A DNA stretch of 64,000 nucleotides from JAZKFT01 sp963845495 (GTDB taxonomy: Bacteria; Bacteroidota; Bacteroidia; Chitinophagales; Chitinophagaceae): assembly GCA_963845495.1 (NCBI GenBank), contig CAWJTH010000026.1, forward strand, positions 1 to 64,000, read 5' to 3'. Shown one piece after another: positions 35,632 through 45,212 of this stretch (its first letter is position 1; every line of letters starts with the position of its first letter). A program made the translations under genes and the position numbers. The notes beneath the pieces are model-generated. The model did no database searches. It saw only the letters and a list, made by a program, of their open reading frames with translations, and was not told the origin of the DNA.

Positions 35632-37080
35632 TTAATGATTTGGGTTTTGGAAACGAATAAAGAATACCGTGCCTTCGCCAAGTTTAGATGAAACATCAAT
35701 CGTAGCATTGTGAGAGCGTATAATGTTTAAACAGGAAGCGAGTCCTAAACCCATTCCATTTCTTTTTGAAGTGAAGTAGGGTTCAAACAAACGGTCTATA
35801 TTTTCGGTGCTAATACCAGTTCCGTTATCTTCAATAAATAATGTTATTTGCCTTGCATTTGTAACTGCCGAAATACAAATTTCCCCTTTTTTACCGCTTG
35901 TTGCTTCCACACCGTTTATAATAATATTTAATAGCGCAATGCCCAATTTATTTCTATCGGCATATATCATTACATCCGGGCTAATGCGATCATATTTAAT
36001 TGTTGCACCAAATAGTTTTACCCGGTCTTCTGCTAAAAAAATACATTCTTCAATTATAGAATGTAAACTTTCTAATTGTAAATCAAAAGTACCCGGCCTT
36101 GAACTATTTAATAACTCGCTAATTAAATCATTTATGCGTTGGCTATTTCTATCAATTATATTAGTATAAGTTTTTGTAAAATCATCATGTATTTCTTCAC
36201 TCAATTGTGCATTGGCAAGCATGATATTGTTTAATGGATTTCTTACTTCGTGTGCCAAAGTTCGAACCAAACGGCCCGCAGCATCTAATTTTTCAGCTTG
36301 TAATGTAGCCCGTTCAGCCTTACGTATCCAGGTAATATCGTGCAATATGCCTTGTACATAATTTCCTTCTTTACTAAATTCAACCGATGCTGAAACAATG
36401 CAAGTCCTTGTTTCTTCTTCTTGCTTAATTTCAACTTCCATATTTTCCACTTCACCATCTTCCAATAATTTTTTACTAAATATATTGCCTTGGTTTTCTT
36501 GGGCAAAATAACTAAGAAAATATTGACGGTTTATTTCATCCGCATCTAATGCTAGCAATTCGCACATGGCCTCATTTACATCTACCAATTCAAGTTTTTC
36601 GTTGGCAATAAAAACGGCATCCCGAGATTTTTCAAACACACTGCGATACTTACGTTCACTGGCTTTCAGCGCTTTTAACGATGCGGTACGCTCCATTGCA
36701 TAGCGAATGCAACGTTCCATTTTTTCGGCGGTTAAATCTCCTTTAATTAAATAGTCCATTGCGCCGAATTTCATCGCTTCCCTGTCAATCGATGTATTTC
36801 CCTTTCCCGTCAATAAAATCAGGGGTTCTTCACACTGCATGGCAATGGCTTCTTTTACCAAATCAATTCCTGTTTGTATACCAAGCCGGTAATCAATAAA
36901 ATAAATGTCGTGCTTTTTTAATTCTATTTGTTTCAATGCTTTTTTATAGCCGTTGCACCAAGTCGTTTCAAAATTTCCTTGCGGTATATCGCTAATAAAA
37001 TCGCTAATGATAAGGAAATCATCCTCATCATCATCAATTACCAATACTTTAATTTGCGGTTGGTTTTGCTGTACTGTCAT
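35632..37080 (-). CDS. Hybrid REC-PAS-histidine kinase
   Basis: 482 residues. An N-terminal response-regulator receiver domain (about 10-125, phospho-acceptor D63 in FIDYRLG), then a PAS domain (about 145-250), a HisKA dimerisation domain (H277 in RTLAHEVRNPLNN) and an HATPase_c domain (NIIINGVEAT, DNGTGI, NGMGLGLA). The REC domain in front suggests it relays a signal from another kinase. Its start overlaps the stop of the next kinase (37077) by 4 bp. Confidence 0.92.
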   Translation of the reverse strand: MTVQQNQPQIKVLVIDDDEDDFLIISDFISDIPQGNFETTWCNGYKKALKQIELKKHDIYFIDYRLGIQTGIDLVKEAIAMQCEEPLILLTGKGNTSIDREAMKFGAMDYLIKGDLTAEKMERCIRYAMERTASLKALKASERKYRSVFEKSRDAVFIANEKLELVDVNEAMCELLALDADEINRQYFLSYFAQENQGNIFSKKLLEDGEVENMEVEIKQEEETRTCIVSASVEFSKEGNYVQGILHDITWIRKAERATLQAEKLDAAGRLVRTLAHEVRNPLNNIMLANAQLSEEIHDDFTKTYTNIIDRNSQRINDLISELLNSSRPGTFDLQLESLHSIIEECIFLAEDRVKLFGATIKYDRISPDVMIYADRNKLGIALLNIIINGVEATSGKKGEICISAVTNARQITLFIEDNGTGISTENIDRLFEPYFTSKRNGMGLGLASCLNIIRSHNATIDVSSKLGEGTVFFIRFQNPNH

Positions 37081-38666
37081 GGTTGTTCTGGAAGTATAAT
37101 AGTAAATGTGGCGCCTTCATCAGTAGCGCCTTCGGCGAAAATAATACCATGGCAATGTTCCACAATTTTTTTGCAAATTGATAATCCGATGCCCGATCCT
37201 GCATATTCACTTTTGCCGTGCAAACGTTGGAAAATTAAAAAAATACGATCTTTATGTTCGTTGCTAAAACCAATACCATTGTCAGACACTTGTATTTTAT
37301 GATATGTTTTCCCGTTGGGAAGATGGTATTTTTCTAATTCGCTGCGTTCAGCTTTTTCGCTTGTGATGGTAATACGAGAGTTAACTTTTTCGTTCCTAAA
37401 TTTAATTGCATTTGAAATAAGGTTATTAAACAATTGCAACATTTGTGAAGGGCGTGATAATATTGTAGGTAATTTACCGATTTTAATATCTATTTTACTT
37501 TCTTCAATTTTTAATTCAAGGTCTTTTATTACTTGTTTTAAAATGTTATTTAAATTCACTTTTTCAACCTCAGCTTTTTCTGTACCAACACGAGAAAATT
37601 CCAATAAATTATCTATTAAAATACGCATGTTTAATGCTGCGGCGCTAATTCTATCTAAATAACTACCTGCTTCGTTGCTTAATTCTTTTTTATATTTATT
37701 TTGAAGTCTTTCGCTAAAAGTGGTTATTTTTCTAAGCGGCTCCTGCATGTCGTGCGAGGCAACATAAGCAAATTCTTCTAATTCTTTATTCGACCGGTTT
37801 AATTCAATCACATTTCTTTTTAATTCATCTTCGTAAAGCCGGATGGTTGTAATGTCTCTGATGCTGCCGATTATTTTATCAACACGCCCTTCGTCATCTA
37901 ATACCATTTTACCGATTGTATTTAGTGTTTTTTTATTGCCTTTTGCGGTAATAATATGGTATTCGTATTCGTAGTTTCTTTTTTTATCGATCGCATCTTT
38001 TATTATGTTTCGGTACCAGTCGCGATCATCTTCAATTAAATGATCCAAAAATAATTCAAGGGAAATTTTCGGTGGACGTTTATCTTTTTCGAATTCAAAA
38101 ATTTCAAATAACCCGTCGGACCAATTAATAGAATCGCTTTTTATATCGTACGTGTAAAGGCCATATTGAAGCATTGTTTCTGTATCGTTCATTAAAGCCC
38201 TAGCTTGTTTTAATTCATTTTCTGTAACAGTTTTTTCGGTAATATCTTCTAAAAAAAATAAAAGTGATGATGCTTTACCTTCCTCGTTTCTTTTATATGG
38301 AACACCAAATGTTTTAAAATACCGAAACTCACCTTTTTTATTTACAAGCCTGGTATTGTAATTATGGGTTTTATCGTCGCCAATAGATAAGATATGCGTT
38401 ACTTCTTTTTGCACCGCTTCTATATCATCTTTAAAAACAATATGCATAAATCCGTTTTCCCACTTATTTATATCTTCGGTGCTATATCCAAGTAAATCAG
38501 TAATACGTTTATTTATATAATTTACTTTTTTGTTTTCTGGATCGCTTATATAAACAATAATGGGTAAAAAATCAATCAGTTTTTGTTGCAATGGATTATT
38601 ATTGGGGTCATTGCCAAAAAGCTGTCTAATATGTTGAATATCTAATGCACTTTCTTGGCTTTCCAT
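37077..38666 (-). CDS. PAS-domain sensor histidine kinase
   Basis: 529 residues: two PAS/PAC domains (about 30-145 and 165-275), a HisKA domain with H305 in VASHDMQEPLRK, and an HATPase_c domain (NLISNAIKFRN, DNGIGFSNEHK, GSGIGLSICK). No TM helix, so it is cytosolic. It is the upstream gene of an operon with the hybrid kinase (4-bp overlap), probably one phosphorelay, next to an NtrC-type regulator. Confidence 0.92.
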   Translation of the reverse strand: MESQESALDIQHIRQLFGNDPNNNPLQQKLIDFLPIIVYISDPENKKVNYINKRITDLLGYSTEDINKWENGFMHIVFKDDIEAVQKEVTHILSIGDDKTHNYNTRLVNKKGEFRYFKTFGVPYKRNEEGKASSLLFFLEDITEKTVTENELKQARALMNDTETMLQYGLYTYDIKSDSINWSDGLFEIFEFEKDKRPPKISLELFLDHLIEDDRDWYRNIIKDAIDKKRNYEYEYHIITAKGNKKTLNTIGKMVLDDEGRVDKIIGSIRDITTIRLYEDELKRNVIELNRSNKELEEFAYVASHDMQEPLRKITTFSERLQNKYKKELSNEAGSYLDRISAAALNMRILIDNLLEFSRVGTEKAEVEKVNLNNILKQVIKDLELKIEESKIDIKIGKLPTILSRPSQMLQLFNNLISNAIKFRNEKVNSRITITSEKAERSELEKYHLPNGKTYHKIQVSDNGIGFSNEHKDRIFLIFQRLHGKSEYAGSGIGLSICKKIVEHCHGIIFAEGATDEGATFTIILPEQP

Positions 38667-38865
38667 AACAATCCATTTAGTTTAATGTAATACAACAGGT
38701 TTTAGGTGTAATTATTTTCTTTAAAGCCAATATTTATCAAATTTCACAATTGCTTGCAATTGGTAAAAACCTAAACCCTGAAGTGGTTGTAGCTTATTTA
38801 TTTATTTATTAGTATTTAAGTTATTTTAAATAAACAAAACTGAACCAATTTGTTGAAACATTAAA

Positions 38866-40389
38866 TTACAAATGATTAAACTGTTGGTACTCTTTCATTT
38901 TATTATACAATGTTTTTCTGTCAATATTTAGTAATTGCGCAGCTTTGCTTTTATTAAAATTTACTTTTTTTAATGCTTCTAAAATAGTTTCATATTCTGC
39001 ATCTATTGAAGCTGATTTTAACGTCATCGGGTTAATTTCTTTTTTAATTTTTGGAACTGTTGATGCAATGGTCGGCAATTGTTCCATTGCATCTTCGTCG
39101 TCAATCGTTTCCTTTTCAATTAATTCTTCTTGCTGTGGCGTAAATTGTAGTTTAGTATAATTAGTAATTTCAAAAGGTAAAGATGTGGCTTCTATCGTAT
39201 CGCCTTCTGATAAAAGCGTTGCCCGTTTTACCACGTTCTTTAATTCACGTAAATTACCATACCACTGGTAAGTCATAAATATCCGCTCTACTTCTTGGGA
39301 AAACCCTTTTACATGTTTATCCAATTCGGCATTGGTTTGTTGCAAAAAGAATTTGGCATACATCATAATATCTTCCCGCCGTTGGCGAAGTGGCGGCATA
39401 TCAATACTAAATTCATTAAAACGGTGGAAAAGATCTTCCCTAAATTTTCCTTTTGCGGCAGAATCCCACAATTTTTCGTTGCTGGCCACCACAATACGTA
39501 CATCTAATTCTACATCTTTATTACCGCCCACCCGGCGCATTTTTCTTTCTTGCACTACGCGTAAAAGCGATACTTGAACATCGTAAGGTAAATTGGCAAT
39601 TTCGTCCAAAAAAACAGTTCCGCCGTTTGCCATTTCAAAACTGCCTATTTTTTGATTTAACGCTCCCGTAAAAGATCCTTTTTCATGGCCAAACAGTTCG
39701 CTGGCTGCTAATTCTTTTGACAAAGCGCCGCAATCAATAGCCATAAACGGTTTATTGTTGCGCTTGCTTAAGCGGTGTATTTCTCGGGCAATGGCTTCCT
39801 TCCCGCTTCCACTTTCACCATAAATAATTACGCTAAAATTGGTGGGTGCCACCAGCGATAGTTGTTTTAGAATGGGCTGGAAAGATGGACTGGTGCCAAA
39901 AATATAAGTGGCACTTGGTGCTACAACCTTTGGTAGTTTTTGATTTGGTGCAGTTGTGGTTTGGTTAGATCCTTCTTTTGTATTTTCAAAAGAAGTTAAT
40001 GGAACCGTGCTGTGCTGTTGTTGATTTTCCAGCGCCTTTTTTACAGAAAGCAAAATTTCATCAGGGAAAAGTGGTTTGGTAACGTAATCGTACGCACCCA
40101 TTTTCATAATATCAACCGCGGCTTTTACATCGCTATAGCCGGTAATAATAATAAATGGGATGGTAGGTGTAAATGTTTCACGAACGTGCTGTAAAATGGC
40201 CGTGCCGTTCATGTCGTCCAGCTTAAAATCGCAAAGCACCAAACTTGGCTTATGCTCTGCAAGCCAGTCCAGTGCTGATTTTCCTGTGTTACATTCATGC
40301 ACGTTATAACCATTTCTTACCAGAAACCTGTTTAATAAAGCGCACATGTCCTTATCATCATCTACTACTAATATTAGCTTTTTTTCCAT
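38866..40389 (-). CDS. NtrC-family sigma-54-dependent response regulator
   Basis: 507 residues: receiver domain with phospho-acceptor D54 (VLCDFKLDD), AAA+ activator domain with Walker A GESGSGKE (191-198) and the sigma-54 contact GSFTGA (238-243), and a C-terminal Fis-type HTH (SKAAQLLNIDRKTLYNKMKEY). It activates RpoN-dependent promoters. Two histidine kinases lie just downstream and rpoN just upstream, so it forms a unit. I found no convincing GG-N10-GC promoter within the window. Confidence 0.95.
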   Translation of the reverse strand: MEKKLILVVDDDKDMCALLNRFLVRNGYNVHECNTGKSALDWLAEHKPSLVLCDFKLDDMNGTAILQHVRETFTPTIPFIIITGYSDVKAAVDIMKMGAYDYVTKPLFPDEILLSVKKALENQQQHSTVPLTSFENTKEGSNQTTTAPNQKLPKVVAPSATYIFGTSPSFQPILKQLSLVAPTNFSVIIYGESGSGKEAIAREIHRLSKRNNKPFMAIDCGALSKELAASELFGHEKGSFTGALNQKIGSFEMANGGTVFLDEIANLPYDVQVSLLRVVQERKMRRVGGNKDVELDVRIVVASNEKLWDSAAKGKFREDLFHRFNEFSIDMPPLRQRREDIMMYAKFFLQQTNAELDKHVKGFSQEVERIFMTYQWYGNLRELKNVVKRATLLSEGDTIEATSLPFEITNYTKLQFTPQQEELIEKETIDDEDAMEQLPTIASTVPKIKKEINPMTLKSASIDAEYETILEALKKVNFNKSKAAQLLNIDRKTLYNKMKEYQQFNHL

Positions 40390-40408
40390 AGGATAAAATT
40401 ACACTAAT

Positions 40409-40551
40409 AGTTGACAGTTGGCAGATGACGGTTGGCAGTAGCCCAAAATACAACCCATAAAAGTTTTCATTATTTTAAAGTATTACAAATAGGTTTCAGA
40501 AAAATTATAATTGTTGTCCGTCATCTGTTAACTGCCAACCGCCAACTTTTC
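40409..40551. repeat. Word palindrome between the NtrC-type gene and rpoN
   Basis: AGTTGACAGTTGGCAGATGACGG on the left and CCGTCATCTGTTAACTGCCAACCGCCAACTT on the right. CAGATGACGG (40422-40431) pairs exactly with 40518-40527, and more words match beyond. Ends at the rpoN stop codon. Confidence 0.75.
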
Positions 40552-41966
40552 TACGCCAATTCACGCATCATTAATGTGCGCATAGAAGCAACAGGTATTT
40601 TTAAAATATCGCGGTATTTTGCAACTGTGCGCCTAGCTATTTTTAAACCTTTTTCTTGCAATTTTTCAACTATCTGAAAATCGCTGTAAGGCATTGTTTT
40701 GTCTTCTCTTTCCACTAAATCGGCAATGGCTTGGCGAATAACTTTATTGCTGATCACATCGCCATCGTTATTGCTAACACCTTCGCTAAACAATTGTTTC
40801 AACAAAATAATTCCGTATGGGGTGTCGGCGTATTTGTTGCTCGCAATCCTTGATATGGTGGAAACGTCGAGGCCGGTTTCGGCAGCAATATTCCGTAACA
40901 CCATTGGGCGCATTAGGTTTACATCGCCGGTCATTAAAAAATCGTATTGATAAGCCGCAATAGCTTTGCCAACCTTTAGCATATTGGCTTCACGCTGGCG
41001 GATGGCGTCTACCAACCATTTTGCGTTTTGCATTTGCCCTTTGTAAAAACTTACCGCATCGGAAGGCGCATTGTTGGTATAATCTTTCCAGGCACTTTCG
41101 TTAATGCTGCAATGTTCGCCGCGTTTGTGCAATAAAGTAACGGTAATTTCATCGCCTTCAAGTGCAATCCTAATTTCGGGGATGGACTGAAGGGCTTGGT
41201 ATTGATAATTTTCGGATTGGTGAACCGGATACATGTTTAACGAACCGATCAATTTTAAAACAATCGACAGTTCTTCCTCCTCCATATTTAGGCGATGCAT
41301 AATTTTTTCGAACTGACGGCCTTGTAAATCCTTATAATAATTTTGCAACAATAAAATAGCTTTTGCTACATCAGGCCGGCGTTTGTTCATGCGTTGTAAT
41401 TGTAGCAGCAAGCACTCGCGGATAGAAGATGCGCCAATACCTGCGGGATCAGATTGCTGGATACACAATAATACCTTTTGGGCAATTTCAGGCGTAATCA
41501 TAAAGTGGCTGAACGAAAAGTCATCGGCCAATTCCTCCATATTATTTTCCAATAAACCATTTTCGGCTAGTTGTTCAATAATATAATCGCCCAAAATAAT
41601 TTCTTGCTCGTTTAATTGGGTGTAGCGCAATTGTTCCTTTAACGTTTCTCGCCACGAAATAAACGATTTAAATGGGCGGTCGGGTATTTCTGTTTCTGGT
41701 AAATAATTTTGTACTTCTGTTTTGTAATCGGGAATGTCGTCATAAGCGCATTCTTCATAATCGCGGAAATCATCTTTCGACTTATCTGGCGTATTGGCAA
41801 TTTCTTCATCATTACTTTCCAATACTTCCAAAAAAGGATTTACAATCATTTCCTCACTTAGCTTTTGCTCAATTTCCTGTTTGGTTAATTGGAAAAAATT
41901 GAGCATTTGAATTTGATGAGGCAATATTTTAGCCTGTTGCTTTTGGGATTGGACTGCATGTAGCAT
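40551..41966 (-). CDS. rpoN: RNA polymerase sigma-54 factor
   Basis: 471 residues. N-terminal region I (QSQKQQAKILPHQIQMLNFFQL), acidic region II, a core-binding domain, and a C-terminal DNA-binding domain with the RpoN box ARRTVAKYRD (444-453), which reads the -24/-12 promoter. It sits immediately upstream of the NtrC-type activator on the same strand, and a CHASE3 kinase is divergent from it. Confidence 0.96.
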   Translation of the reverse strand: MLHAVQSQKQQAKILPHQIQMLNFFQLTKQEIEQKLSEEMIVNPFLEVLESNDEEIANTPDKSKDDFRDYEECAYDDIPDYKTEVQNYLPETEIPDRPFKSFISWRETLKEQLRYTQLNEQEIILGDYIIEQLAENGLLENNMEELADDFSFSHFMITPEIAQKVLLCIQQSDPAGIGASSIRECLLLQLQRMNKRRPDVAKAILLLQNYYKDLQGRQFEKIMHRLNMEEEELSIVLKLIGSLNMYPVHQSENYQYQALQSIPEIRIALEGDEITVTLLHKRGEHCSINESAWKDYTNNAPSDAVSFYKGQMQNAKWLVDAIRQREANMLKVGKAIAAYQYDFLMTGDVNLMRPMVLRNIAAETGLDVSTISRIASNKYADTPYGIILLKQLFSEGVSNNDGDVISNKVIRQAIADLVEREDKTMPYSDFQIVEKLQEKGLKIARRTVAKYRDILKIPVASMRTLMMRELA

Positions 41967-42127
41967 AATATTGGTTTTTGTTTTGTTAAATAACCAATAA
42001 ACCAGCCAAAATTTTAAATCATATTTATTTTTGTAAGTCGTTGATTTTCAGTACTTAAAATCGGCAAGTGTGCTTAAGTTAACTTATCGGTTTAAAAACA
42101 AATGGCCATCTTTGTAGAAATTATTCC

Positions 42128-42139
42128 CCAAGCTTGGGT
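42128..42139. promoter_or_regulatory. 12-bp palindrome in the rpoN/CHASE3 intergenic region
   Basis: CCCAAGCTTGGG, a perfect palindrome midway in the 440-bp gap between divergent genes; could be an operator. The remainder of 41967-42406 is AT-rich with short near repeats near 42350-42385 and no ORF worth calling. Confidence 0.35.
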
Positions 42140-42406
42140 ATGTTCTGAGTTACCGCTTATTTTTTTTTCTCAAAAATGGGAAATAGAGATTTAAGTAATT
42201 AGCTATCAATAGTTAGTATTTAAACAAAACCGTAAATATTTGATTACCAAACTATCTATTCAATTTTGTTGTAATTTTTAATCTAAGTTAATTTTGGCCA
42301 ATTACTCAGTAACAAACAGTTTTACTTACGAAGTGAGAATATTTTTGTCTAAGTACTAAATACTAATGTTTAGGTACTTTTCTGTGTTTAAATCCAATTA
42401 AAAACC

Positions 42407-43798
42407 ATGCGTAAATATATCCGCATTATTAGTGCTGTGTTTATAGCTTCAACATTGGCGTTGATATATTTTGGTTATGTATTATTGGATAGATTTAACC
42501 AAGCGGTAAAATATACAGAAGCGGTAAACCATACTTACGAAATCATCAATAGGCTAGAGCAGTTAGAATCGTACACAAAAGATGCGGAAACCGCACAACG
42601 CGGTTTTGTAATTACTAAAGACAGCGCTTATTTGGAGCCGCTTTTATACATCCGACACAAAATTTTTCCCCTGACCGATACGCTATTGTCCATGTCGAAA
42701 GATGCTAGGCAACACGAAAGGCTGGTTATGTTGAAGGCTGCTGTAGCATTGTTGATGAACCATGTAGATTATAATTTGCAATTGGCCGCCGTAACCGATA
42801 AAAAGCTTTTTAAAAAAAATATGGATGATGGGAAAAGATTGATGGACGGCATCCGTAAAGAAATAATAATAATAAAAGCAGTTGAATTTGAATTTTTATC
42901 GAGTAGGAACAATGCCAAAAGCAATTATTTAAAAAGCACCTCGGCTACTTTTATTATCGTGTTATCGGGCTTGGCTTTAATAATGATGGCCACTTTTATT
43001 TTGCTGATATTAGAGCTGCGGAAGCGATATCGCTTTCAATTGCAATTGCAAAACCAAATTGTTCAGCTGCAACAATTTACAAAAGAATCAGAAGAGCTTT
43101 CTTATGCCATTTCGCACGACCTGCAAGAACCTTTGCGAAAGATACGGATTTTTACAGACCGGCTTTTTCAGAAGCACAAAAGCGCATTGGACCAAGAAGG
43201 AAACGAAATTATACAACGCATGAACGTGGTGGCAGCATCTGCACAGGAAAATATGAACGAACTATTGCGTTTTACATCCGTCATTCCACAGATAGAACAA
43301 AAACAATTGGTTGATGTAAATAAATTAATTGCCAATGTTTGGGGCGAAATGGCCGAAAAGGTAACCGCTAAAAATGCAACTCTTACACTCGACAGTTTGC
43401 CGGTTATAAAAGGATCAGAACAACGATTAGCGGTTTTATTCGAAAATTTATTAAAAAATACTTTAGAGTTTTCTAAAGATAAAACACCGCCCGCCATACA
43501 TATTAGCACCTACAAAACCACCGGACAAGCCATTAAACAAGCTGCTATTTACCAACGCAACCAAGTGTACGATGCCATTGCTATTAGCGATAACGGAATT
43601 GGTTTTGATAACGGATATGCCATAAAAATTTTCCAATTGTTCCGCAGGCTGCACGTTGGGCAAGATAAATATCCCGGAAAAGGAATTGGCTTAGCCATTT
43701 GCCAGCGCATTATGAGCAACCACCACGGCTTTATAACCGCCAAAGGAATACTGGGCGAAGGAGCGGTTTTTACGGTTTATTTTCCAGCCGAAGAATAA
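42407..43798 (+). CDS. CHASE3-domain sensor histidine kinase
   Basis: 463 residues: TM1 (about 10-28), a periplasmic four-helix CHASE3 domain (ETAQRGFVIT is its signature, about 60-70), TM2 (about 180-203), a short coiled coil, HisKA with H237 in AISHDLQEPLRK, and HATPase_c (NLLKNTLEFSKD, DNGIGFDNGY, GKGIGLAICQR). Divergent from rpoN; its regulator partner is not adjacent. Confidence 0.92.
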   Translation: MRKYIRIISAVFIASTLALIYFGYVLLDRFNQAVKYTEAVNHTYEIINRLEQLESYTKDAETAQRGFVITKDSAYLEPLLYIRHKIFPLTDTLLSMSKDARQHERLVMLKAAVALLMNHVDYNLQLAAVTDKKLFKKNMDDGKRLMDGIRKEIIIIKAVEFEFLSSRNNAKSNYLKSTSATFIIVLSGLALIMMATFILLILELRKRYRFQLQLQNQIVQLQQFTKESEELSYAISHDLQEPLRKIRIFTDRLFQKHKSALDQEGNEIIQRMNVVAASAQENMNELLRFTSVIPQIEQKQLVDVNKLIANVWGEMAEKVTAKNATLTLDSLPVIKGSEQRLAVLFENLLKNTLEFSKDKTPPAIHISTYKTTGQAIKQAAIYQRNQVYDAIAISDNGIGFDNGYAIKIFQLFRRLHVGQDKYPGKGIGLAICQRIMSNHHGFITAKGILGEGAVFTVYFPAEE

Positions 43799-43856
43799 GA
43801 ACCACGATTTGTGGGATTTGAAAAAGATTAAATGGAAATTTTTGATTGCGGAGGCT

Positions 43857-43974
43857 GTCAGGCTGAGCTTGTCGAAGCATAGTTAGCAATCTTTTTGATA
43901 ATCCCCCTTAGTTTTAGTTTGATGCAAACAGAACAAGGAGATTGCCATGAGCCTTCGACAAGCTCAGGATGACA
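43857..43974. repeat. REP-like palindrome (CTGAGCTTGTCGAAG family)
   Basis: CTGAGCTTGTCGAAG (43863-43877) pairs exactly with 43953-43967; the match extends to TGTCA-TGACA with two mismatches. The middle has no ORF. This 15-mer is one I recall as an abundant interspersed repeat in several bacteria. It lies between convergent genes. Confidence 0.75.
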
Positions 43975-44016
43975 ACATCACTTATGACATTCTTCATTCT
44001 TCCATTCAAAATCAAA

Positions 44017-44709
44017 TCATTCTTCCCAAACCTTCAGTCCTTCGCTGCAATTGGCGCAGATGTCGATGTTTTTTCGGCTAGTCATTAATTCACTTCTAAA
44101 CTGTTGGTAATTGGGGTTTTGCCAAACATCTTTAAACGATTGCATTTTAAGGTTGCCCAATTGGTGAGTGGCATCTTTATCAAAACAACAAGGCACCACA
44201 AGGCCGTCCCAAGTAATAACATTGCCGCTCCACAAGCGCCAACAATGGTTTTGCAGGCCGCTTTTAATTTTCATATTGCCCTGCTTGTCCTTTTTATAGC
44301 GACTATACTTATCAATATTGGGGATTAATTGGTTGGGGTCGTTTTCATAATCGTATACCTGTGCGGTTTTAAAACGCACCTGATCCACACCAATTTCCTT
44401 CGCTAATTTTTTAATATCTTCAATTTGGTGCTCGTTTGGTTTTACTACTAAAAACTGGAAAAATACAAATGGCGTTTTGCTATTTAGTTCCTTTTTCCAT
44501 TTTACGATATTTTTAGCACCTTCAATTACCTTGTTCAAATTGCCACCAACGCGGTACGATTGATACACATCTTGCGTAGTTCCGTCAATGGAAATAATTA
44601 AACGATCCAATCCGCTTTCAACCGTGGCTTTTGCCTTCGCATCGTTCAAATAGTGGGCGTTTGTGCTGGTAGCGGTGTATATTTTCTTGGAATGGGCATA
44701 TTTTACCAT
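44017..44709 (-). CDS. Radical SAM/SPASM protein, C-terminal part (frameshifted gene)
   Basis: 230 residues that complete the radical SAM barrel (DRLIISIDGTTQDVYQSYR) and carry a SPASM-type Cys cluster (CWRLWSG, VPCCFDKD, DICANCSEG). It reads on directly from the N-terminal fragment (44618-45058) if one extra base near 44713 is removed: NPNFL then DMVKYAHSKK. The start ATG here is therefore internal, not a true start. Confidence 0.8.
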   Translation of the reverse strand: MVKYAHSKKIYTATSTNAHYLNDAKAKATVESGLDRLIISIDGTTQDVYQSYRVGGNLNKVIEGAKNIVKWKKELNSKTPFVFFQFLVVKPNEHQIEDIKKLAKEIGVDQVRFKTAQVYDYENDPNQLIPNIDKYSRYKKDKQGNMKIKSGLQNHCWRLWSGNVITWDGLVVPCCFDKDATHQLGNLKMQSFKDVWQNPNYQQFRSELMTSRKNIDICANCSEGLKVWEE

Positions 44710-45058
44710 GTCTAAGGAAGTTGGGATTCAAAAACGGCTCGCCCTGAAAATAGAAAACGAGGTACAATAAATCCTTATGAATATCATCGATGGTTTGCTG
44801 GAAAAAATCTTTTTGCAACATGCCGGTGGGCCTGGTAAATTCCCGCAAACCACTTGGGCATTCGGGGCAGCGCAGGTTGCAACTGGTGGTTGGTTCAAAA
44901 GATATAGAAATAGGAAAACCCCATTGGATGGGTTTTTTCTTGAATTTGCTGAGCTGATAACTGCCATACACCTTCGCAGCATTCACCAACCGGCGGATGC
45001 TGAGTTTCGAAAAAAGGTTAAGGCTGTCGTTGAGATTGAAATACATAATGTACTGCAA
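44618..45058 (-). CDS. Radical SAM/SPASM protein, N-terminal part (frameshifted gene)
   Basis: The true protein starts here and the frame is right up to about 44713. The CX3CX2C cluster motif is in TTSCNLRCPECPSG. After NPNFL the frame is lost (RHGKICPFQEN...). The intact protein would be about 345 residues, a radical SAM/SPASM enzyme of unknown substrate; relatives often sit with cell-surface or glycan genes. Either a recent pseudogene or a sequence error. Confidence 0.8.
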   Translation of the reverse strand: MQYIMYFNLNDSLNLFSKLSIRRLVNAAKVYGSYQLSKFKKKPIQWGFPISISFEPTTSCNLRCPECPSGLREFTRPTGMLQKDFFQQTIDDIHKDLLYLVFYFQGEPFLNPNFLRHGKICPFQENIHRYQHKRPLFERCEGKSHG

Positions 45059-45212
45059 AAATACGGGTACAAAAGGGTAACGGGGGAATTTGGGAAAAAG
45101 TTGGAGGAATAGGAATGTATTAAAATAGTTTTTATTGAAAATTAAATATATGTATTAAGGTGAAATTATTATTTTTAACGCCATTTATTTTTTAACCGTT
45201 CAAACAAAAAAC

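Noticed and set aside
42090..42130. Sigma-54 promoter near TGGCCATCTTTGTA upstream of the CHASE3 gene
   Set aside because: Spacing between the GG and the G-T pair is 8, not 10, and the -12 GC is absent.
44017..45058. Programmed frameshift as the reason for split genes
   Set aside because: The shifts in LMW-PTP, radical SAM, acylase and PIN toxin lack a slippery heptamer or a downstream structure; a single-base error or decay is simpler.
44777..45112. 111-codon plus-strand ORF
   Set aside because: Shadow of the radical SAM N-terminal fragment on the opposite strand.
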